A DNA stretch of 64,000 nt from Limnomonas spitsbergensis (Eukaryota; Chlorophyta; Chlorophyceae; Chlamydomonadales): positions 310,001 to 374,000 of the forward strand of contig JAYJMM010000034.1 in assembly GCA_037349105.1 (NCBI GenBank). Reading direction: 5' to 3'. A model generated the notes under the pieces. The model was given only the letters and a program-made list of their open reading frames with translations, made no database searches and was not told the origin of the DNA. This document shows, piece after piece, positions 58,056 to 64,000 of this stretch; positions within the stretch are counted from its first letter, which is position 1, and each line of letters starts with the position of its first letter. The translations under genes and the position numbers were made by a program.

Positions 58056-60050
58056 TCACTTTTTACTTCGGCTCTCTTCCTCTTTATCCAGACCTTCGAG
58101 GTACGCCTCGATGTCCTTGTCAGTGACCTTATCGATGTCAAAGGGCTGCTGGGGCGACGCTGCCTCCTCCTGCCCCTTCGCTTCCGCGCTCTCTGGCTTT
58201 GCGTCGCTGCTGCTTCCCTCAACGATGGGGGCACTCCCAGATTGCAATGCCTCGACTTGCGGGGTGTAGTAGTCGGCATGGGTCTGCATGCAGTCCCAGA
58301 GAGGACCCATCTGCGCACAAGCAAGCATGCAAACGACATTCACATGTGTGAACACTTGCAGGGCCCAAAGGTGTAATGTCATTGACATGTGTGAACACTT
58401 GCATGACGAAATGGCCAGAGGTTCATGTTGGTAGAACGGACACTAATCCCACGCGACTGCTGGTATGCGATTGCATGGACTCTGAATCAGGCAATATGAA
58501 TCCCGTTTTACCATTTGAGATCAATTGGCTAATCCGAAATCTACAAAGAAGAGCAGGAGTGCAGCTCGTAGCTACCTTGCCAACTGTGCTAGGTGTGGCA
58601 GTTTCTTTCCTGTGCGCGCCAGGCCACCTTTGAAATGCCGCGTGGCAGCCGCCACTGGGAAATGAAAACCACACCCTTGAAAGGCCTAAAAGCTGGTGGC
58701 CAGGCCACTGCAGCTGGAAGCCATGGAGCAGAGGAAGCTGAGGCAACCTACATAAACAGTGATGAGCTCCACATTGCCGCACCACCGATACATATTGAGC
58801 AGGGCCCAGGGTTTAGAATGGTGGACACCCACTGGGCCCTGCTGAAAGCTCGGCCGCGTGGGGCTGGAAGGGGATGAGCTTAATTCCAGCCACCATGCAC
58901 AGCTAGGACCAGGTGCAGCGTCACTGACCGCTGATGCACATGCCCAAATTTGGTTCCAGTAGGTCCTGGTAAGTTGTAACGGCGCAGACGCGGCCTCGGC
59001 CCACGCCGCACTGTTTCCTTAACCCTCACGCCCCCTGCGGGACGCAGTTACTTTCTTTCTTTCCGCTAGGCCCAGGGGTGGCTGCCTGGCGGCCACCCCA
59101 AAGGTGGCCTAGTGCACTCTTAAACGAAGAGTGAGGCGTTCAAAACTCCTCACCACAGACGCGCATGTCTCCACATCCTCTCGCCCGGCGTCACGGACTG
59201 CATCGACGCAGCTGAGCCAAACCTGCATATGTGGGTCAGTAAAAAATACCAGTCTCTGAGGGCGGGGCTCAGGGCAAGGGGCAAGGGGCAAAGCACCAGC
59301 AAAGGAGGGCCATGGGCAACAGGCCAAAGCTCCTACAAAGGAGGGCGACGGGCATTGGGCCACAGCGCCTGCATAGGAGAGAGACGGGCAAAAGCACCGT
59401 CATGGGAGCAGGCAACAGGCAAAGCACCAGCAAGGGAGGGCAGCGAGCTTAAGCACCTACATGGGAGAACGGGCAGCAGGCATAAGCACCAGCATGGGAG
59501 GGTGTGCATTAAAGGGTCAGGCCTCAGTGTTTATGGTTCAGAGTGCACTAAATGCCCAAAGGAAATTTGGCAGGCCACTGGGCTGCCACCACTCTACCGA
59601 TGGTTCAACCTAGACCGGCCTAAGCTGGCTCAGGCAGCAGCCTTACTGCCCCTACGGCAGTAAGCCACGTTCTAGCTGAATGGTAGCTTACACACCCTGA
59701 CACGAAAGTCCCTAATGTGATGAATGTTATATAAAAGCCCCAGCATACGAGATTGTGCATGAGCATCCTCCAGCAAGCCCATGATTATAAAAAGCAATGC
59801 AAAAACTAATGTCGCAGACATGGCGCAGAAATTGAGACTGGTGCATGAGCACGGTTGCATGGAGTCAGTGGATGAAACTTACTACCAGTACCGGACTGAT
59901 TATAAATGCATAATGTCTGATTTCATAGGAAATGCCAAAAGTTAAGGTGAGAACGATGCGTACCGTGAACTCAGCAGCGCAGCCACCAGCTTTCATCCAT
60001 TTACACCATCCGCATTCTTCTTTGTCTTCAGTGCTTGACTCTTCGGCCAT
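58056..60050 (-). CDS. GCK-domain small protein
   Basis: Three minus-strand exons, 59964-60050, 59154-59222 and 58056-58310, each a whole number of codons, give 411 nt (136 aa). The first ~85 residues match the GCK domain (named for its Gly-Cys-Lys motif): ECGWCKWMKAGGC, then a tryptophan-containing WLSCVDAV, ETCASV and LWDCMQTHADYY, with evenly spaced cysteines (CxxC plus single Cys). The cysteine pattern resembles CHCH-type twin-cysteine folds, so disulfide bonding is possible but unproven. The C-terminal ~50 residues are acidic and Ser/Glu-rich, ending ESRSKK. The domain's biochemical role is not established. Intron 1 is long (59223-59963) and repeat-rich. MIA40 was considered and set aside because its CPC redox motif is missing. 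Confidence 0.9.
58311..59153 (-). other. GCK gene intron 2
   Basis: It contains a short direct repeat (TGTGTGAACACTTGCA at 58344 and 58388), a decayed interspersed element (58600-58720), a dispersed-element fragment with AAGCTCGGCCGCGTGGG (58846-58862), and 58995-59064, an inverted match of 54601-54670. Confidence 0.55.
59265..59520 (-). repeat. ~36-bp degenerate tandem repeat in GCK intron 1
   Basis: About six units containing GGGCAAAGCACCAGCAAGGGAG-like strings (core GCAAAGCACCAGCA). 59570-59690 is an interspersed element. Confidence 0.75.
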
Positions 60051-60281
60051 ATTATTTGCTATGATACAGTACAGAGGATCCGCCGTAAATCAATTTTCAC
60101 TGGAATTGTTGCTGGACGTCAGTAGACCTCTCGTATTCTGCATTTCTACTTTGAGTGTAGCTGAACGAGGGCTCGGGGTAGCTGAAAGAACGTCACCACA
60201 CACATGACACATGACAATGCCCAAGAGTCCATCCAGGAGTAGGACGAGCTTGCTCTGAGGGAATTTTAGCTACTGGGTGCG
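60051..60281. promoter_or_regulatory. Putative bidirectional promoter (GCK / E4 genes)
   Basis: The start codons at 60050 (-) and 60282 (+) are 231 bp apart and divergent. No defined promoter element is seen; called from position only. Confidence 0.5.
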
Positions 60282-63200
60282 ATGTCCACTGCCGCTGTCG
60301 ACTCGCTAATAGAAAGGGTTTTTGCCGTGACGCTGCAGTCCGCTCGGGCAAATCCTACCGCGGACCCACCTGTGCTGCAACTTCATGAGCTATCTCAGGT
60401 GCTTGGTTGCTGTTCGGTCGAAACGCTGGAACTCAACATCTGTCGCAAGATCTCACCGCACCGACCTAAACGCAGGAGGTCGAAACTGACGGCATGGGCC
60501 AAGCAGTGCCCCTCATGACTGCCCAGCTTCTGGATCGCATTATCGTGGCGAGGTTGATTGAATCTCCTCCTAGCGACTACCCCCAGAGCCCCATTCTATA
60601 CCTGGTTGGTTGCTACGCCCGGGCGTCAGATGAGCAGCGGAGCCGCACAGTCAGCGATTCGCCCGAAATGTTTAAGATCACATCGACATGCAAGGAGCTT
60701 CTTATCTCTTACGCTGGACTCGCCCTCCAAGGCGTTATTCCCCAGGTGGGCAGCAACACAGCATGCCCAGCAGGCATGGGGTATCTCTCAACTCATCCAG
60801 ATGTAAGAAGTGATAGGTGTGAAGAGGCCTTTCTAATTATATCATAGTTGCATTTGAAAAAAGCTCCTCCAGATGTTGTACACTTCCTGCCACTACCATG
60901 CGACCATGTCTAGCAGACATGAGCTGACCTGCAGCCCTACTGCTGAATGAGGTTCTATGCATGGAGGGCCTAGTGTTCCTAGTGCTGACAGATGCCGGAA
61001 CGCTGGAATTCTACTGTCACTACCATGCGACCATGTCTAGCAGACATGAGATTAAGGCTTGCCCATGCAGTGGAATGAGGTTTTAGGTATGGTATGGAGG
61101 TTCCTAATGTCGTTAGTGCATGCTGGGATGCCGGGCCGCTGGATGCATGCTGCCACTACCGTCGGACCTTGCCTAGCAGAGACATAAGTGGAGCCGCAGC
61201 CCTCCAGTGGAGCGAGGTTCTATGTATGGCATGGAGGGGCCGAGTGTACATCTCCTGCTGGCTGATCCTGAGATGCTGTATGTCTGCTTCCACTGCCCTA
61301 AGACCTTGCCTGGGAGACATAGGGTCACGTCCCTGTCCATGCAGGAGTGCTGGCATTTGCCAGCCGCTGCTGCTGGTGATGTCAATTGTCATAGGACCAT
61401 GCCTGGCCCCTGCCGGTGCTCATTTGTGCATGGCTGGGCTACAGGTCGGCTACAGTTGAGCTACCTCCTGGCATTCGGCCTGAGGCCATGGACGCATCTA
61501 GTCATGCTACTTCAGCTTGTGTCTATAGACCAAAGAGGTTTGGCCCCTGCCGGGGTTTCCGCCAGAGGTGGCTTCGTATCCCAAACGGTAAACCCTGCCC
61601 CTCCCAAATTTCTGAACGCAGTCTCCCGAGGCTGAAACACGGGGATCCATCCAGCTCTTGGACGCCTTTGATGCCAAAGAGGTGCCCAAGCCCGGGGTGG
61701 TGGCCATGCCTCACGGATTCATGGAGGAGTTTGCGGCACGCCACGAGACCGATGGTCTGGACCAATTCATGACACCAATTGGTGGGTCATGCCATTTGGG
61801 GATCAGTCGATTGGAGCCCTGAAACGTTACCTAGTTATAGAGGTTCAAATTTGGGGGCTCAGGCAGGGCAGGTCAGGCAGGGTGACTCAGGCAGGGTAGG
61901 TCAGACAGGGGGACTCAGACACATCCTCAATAACCTCCTGTCCTCCACGATGCTTTGGTATCGCATGGTCTTGTCCTCCCCTGGCATGATACAACAGATG
62001 GCATCCAACGCATGCACCTTGCAGTGGCATGGCGCCATGCAACTGCCCCTTTTTCCATTCATGATGTCAGCATGGCCATGACAGACAGGCCCTACTCCCA
62101 TCCGCGAATGCACACGGTGCCATTGAGCTGACAGGCTGTGAAGTTTCTTACTTGGTTTGGATGCCGTGCAGCCCATTGTTTATTTTTTCGTAACTCAGCT
62201 ACATGTCAGCTACATTCCGGCCTCCGCCCGGAGACCCCATTTGTTACCAACCCTGCTGCTTTGGCTGCCAGACGTAGGCCGGTCCATGTTTGGTCCCAAT
62301 CGGGTCTTTGGCGGCGGCTGGGCTGCCTGCCGGAGGTAGATTCTTAGCCGAGAAAATAAACACTGGTGTAGCCACACTACAGCCACCCCCTGGCCTCCGA
62401 CAGGAGGCCTCCTGTGCGGCCAGCCTTGCTGCTGGGACCCAGGTCGGTAGGCCGGTGAAGTGAAGATTTCTGGGATGGTGCACTGTTATGTTCCCTGCCC
62501 TATCACAAACGCGCCTGCCTGGTAGTGAAGGAGCTGGCTGGGCGTGTCCTGCTGGCATGCTGCACTGATGCCCTGCCTGCTACCGTGCCCGCTGGGCAGG
62601 GAAGGAGCTGGATAGGGGCATGATGCTGGCATGGATCAAATGCTGGTGCACTCGTAGGTTTCCTGCACCCTCTGCCGACCGTGCCCGCACTGCAGTGCAG
62701 GAGCTGGCTAGGCGCATGATGCTGGCATGGATCAAATGCTGGTGCACTCATACGTTTCCTGCACCCTCTGCCGACCGCGCCCGCACTGCAGTGCAGGAGC
62801 TGGATAGGGGCATGATGCTGGCATTGATCAAATGCTGGTGCACTCATACGTTTCCTGCACCCTCTGCCGACCGTGCCCGCACTGCAGTGAAGGAGCTGGC
62901 TAAGCGCATGACGCTGGCATGGATCAAATGCTGGTGCACTCATACGATTCCTGCACCCTCTGCCGACCGTGCCCGCACTGCAGTGCAGGAGCTGGATAGG
63001 GGCATGATGCTGGCATGGATCAAATGCTGGTGCACTCGTAGGTTTCCTGCACCCTCTGCCGACCGTGCCCGCACTGCAGTGAAGGAGCTGGCTAAGCGCA
63101 TGATGCTGGCATGGGTCAAATGCTGGTGCACTCATACGTTTCCTGCACCCTCTGCCGACCGCGCCCGCCCTGCAGTTAAGGAGCTGGCTAGGCGCATGAT

Positions 63201-64000
63201 GCTGGCATGGATCAAATGCTGGTGCACTCATACGTTTCCTGCACCCTCTGCCGACCGCGCCCGCCCTGCAGTTAAGGAGCTGGCTAAGCGCGCGCGAGCT
63301 GCGTCGCCCTTGGGGAACTTTGCGACGCCCCTAAGCATCATGGCGCAGCTGTGCCGGTGTGAACCCATGGCGCGAGTGCTCGTGAAGCTGCGGGAGTGGC
63401 TGCCAAATCTGAAGGACGTGACGGGTCGAGGCATTGAGGTGAGCGGCAGGCAGCCAGGTGCAAGTGTTGGAGGAAGCGTATTGACAGTGGGGACGGATAT
63501 TTTGTGGGTGGTCGGGCAGGTAACTGGGCCAGAGGAGTGTAAGAGTAAGGTGGTGTTTGTACCTTTTGGGAGAGGCTGCAATGAGGGAAGGAATTCGGCA
63601 TGCAGGCTAGGCAGCAGTTGGCTGGTCCCTAACTTCTCGTTGCATCCCCTTATCTCCTCTCATGCCCCCCCCCCCCCTCTTCTTGAAGCTGCCTGGCAGC
63701 AGCTGACTAGGCCCTTCCTTCTCATTTCAACCTCTCTCATTGCATCCCCTTATCTCCTCTCATTGCATCTGCCTGGCAGCAGCTGCCTAGGCCCTTCTCA
63801 TTTCAACCTCTCTTATTACATACCCTTATCTCCTCTCATGCCCCCCCCTCTCATTGCAGCTGCCTTGGCCCTTCCTTCTCATTGCAACCTCTCTCATTGC
63901 ATGCCCGTATCTCCTCTGATGCCCCCCCCCTCCCCCTTTCTCGTTGTGTCCCCAAATTTCCTGTGATGCCCCCCCCCCTCTCATTGCAGCTGCCTGGCAG
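60282..64000 (+). CDS. UBE4: Ubiquitin conjugation factor E4 (UFD2/UBE4 type), 5' part
   Basis: E4 enzymes extend ubiquitin chains on marked substrates and work with the CDC48/p97 pathway. Exons 60282-60398, 60476-60745, 61655-61781 and 63272-63438 join in phase; a fifth probably starts near 63990, and the gene runs off the window, so the C-terminal U-box is not visible. Visible blocks follow the E4 core N-terminus: an initial helix (SLIERVFAVTL), a helix ending DRIIVARLIESPP, PILYLVGCYARASDEQ, KELLISYAGLALQ, PHGFMEEFAARH with DGLDQFM, and ASPLGNFATPL leading to LREWLPNLKDV and GRGIE. The order and spacing match plant UFD2 proteins. The start is the first ATG, with family-like residues right after it. 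Intron 3 is ~1.5 kb and half of it is a 96-bp array. Confidence 0.9.
60880..61420 (+). repeat. ~130-bp tandem repeat in E4 intron 2 (four units)
   Basis: Units with CCACTACCATGCGACCATGT, TAGCAGACATGAG and GAGGTTCTATG, diverging toward 61400. No exon-derived part was identified. 61430-61600 is a decayed interspersed element. Confidence 0.8.
61782..62520 (+). other. E4 intron 3, 5' part
   Basis: 61855-61920 is a short GGCAGGGTAGGTCA-type repeat. 62184-62362 is a near full-length interspersed element. No E4 exon seen. Confidence 0.55.
62184..62362 (+). repeat. Interspersed MITE-like element
   Basis: Starts CTCAGCTACATGTCAGCTAC, has GGCCGGTCCATGTTTGGTCC in the middle and ends near GAGAAAATAAACACTGG. 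Same family as 48476-48648. Confidence 0.6.
62520..63271 (+). repeat. 96-bp array: acceptor plus exon 4 start, in frame with E4
   Basis: GAGCTGG marks recur at 62605, 62701, 62797, 62893, 62989, 63085 and 63181 and then at 63277 in the real exon 4, exactly 96 bp apart; an irregular copy is at 62528. Each unit has CTGCAG then TGAAGGAGCTGGCTAAGCGC. Seven units are stop-free in the exon 4 frame as a 32-residue repeat. Confidence 0.93.
63439..64000 (+). repeat. E4 intron 4: repeated CATTGCAG/CTGCCTGGCAG acceptor edge
   Basis: From ~63640, pyrimidine-rich units (CTTATCTCCTCTCATGCCCC) alternate with GCTGCCTGGCAG copies near 63688, 63768 and 63858. The last, at 63987-64000, is probably the real exon 5 acceptor, cut by the window end. 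Confidence 0.7.

Noticed and set aside
58056..60050. MIA40/CHCHD4-type import protein
   Set aside because: Cysteine spacing and the ECGWCKWMKAGGC segment fit the GCK domain better; no CPC redox motif is seen.

Overview
This window is nuclear DNA of a eukaryote, most likely a chlorophycean green alga. I infer this from GC-rich exons, many short exons joined by GT-AG introns (often GTGAGT/GTGAGC donors and CAG acceptors), interstitial TTTAGGG-type telomere-like motifs, a plant/algal-type hexokinase and a GCK-domain protein. A Haematococcus-like chlamydomonadalean is only a guess. There are no bacterial operons, RBSs, rRNAs or CRISPR arrays. I rebuilt the genes by hand by chaining exons whose splice sites and codon phases agree. 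Most long ORFs in the window are stop-free minisatellites and are not genes.

Layout: (1) 1-2957 holds only weak candidate exons, one starting with a myristoylation-like Met-Gly. (2) 2958-21147 (+) is a 20-exon gene for a ~1133-residue protein with two universal-stress-protein-like regions at its C-terminus. (3) 23228-26727 (-) is a 5'-truncated hexokinase (last five exons). (4) 30584-36820 (+) is a 5'-truncated copy of the Usp-like gene (last nine exons). (5) 38895-50950 (-) is a complete 11-exon hexokinase (531 aa). (6) 51314-56857 (+) is a PLAT/LH2-PP2C fusion phosphatase (465 aa). (7) 58056-60050 (-) is a 136-residue GCK-domain protein. (8) 60282 to beyond the window end (+) is the 5' part of a ubiquitin chain-elongation factor E4 (UFD2/UBE4) gene. 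Hexokinase and the phosphatase are head-to-head across 363 bp; the GCK and E4 genes are head-to-head across 231 bp.

The truncated copies come from a ~15.7-kb direct tandem duplication (13906-29598 and 29601-45265). One breakpoint is in an intron of the Usp-like gene, beside a 110-bp array. The other is inside a 23-bp satellite in hexokinase intron 6. One intact version of each gene survives. The copies differ, as far as I could see, only in tandem-repeat length. This is either a very recent duplication or an assembly artefact.

The most striking signal runs through every large gene. Introns are filled with tandem arrays whose unit contains a copy of the adjacent exon edge together with its splice site. 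The end of an exon plus its donor is repeated downstream, or the acceptor plus the start of the next exon is repeated upstream. I count more than fifteen such junctions. Several arrays have unit lengths divisible by three and read in frame with the exon (30 bp after Usp-gene exon 2, 96 bp before E4 exon 4), so use of a neighbouring decoy site could lengthen the protein without a frameshift. I regard this splice-junction-seeded intron expansion as the candidate undescribed system here.
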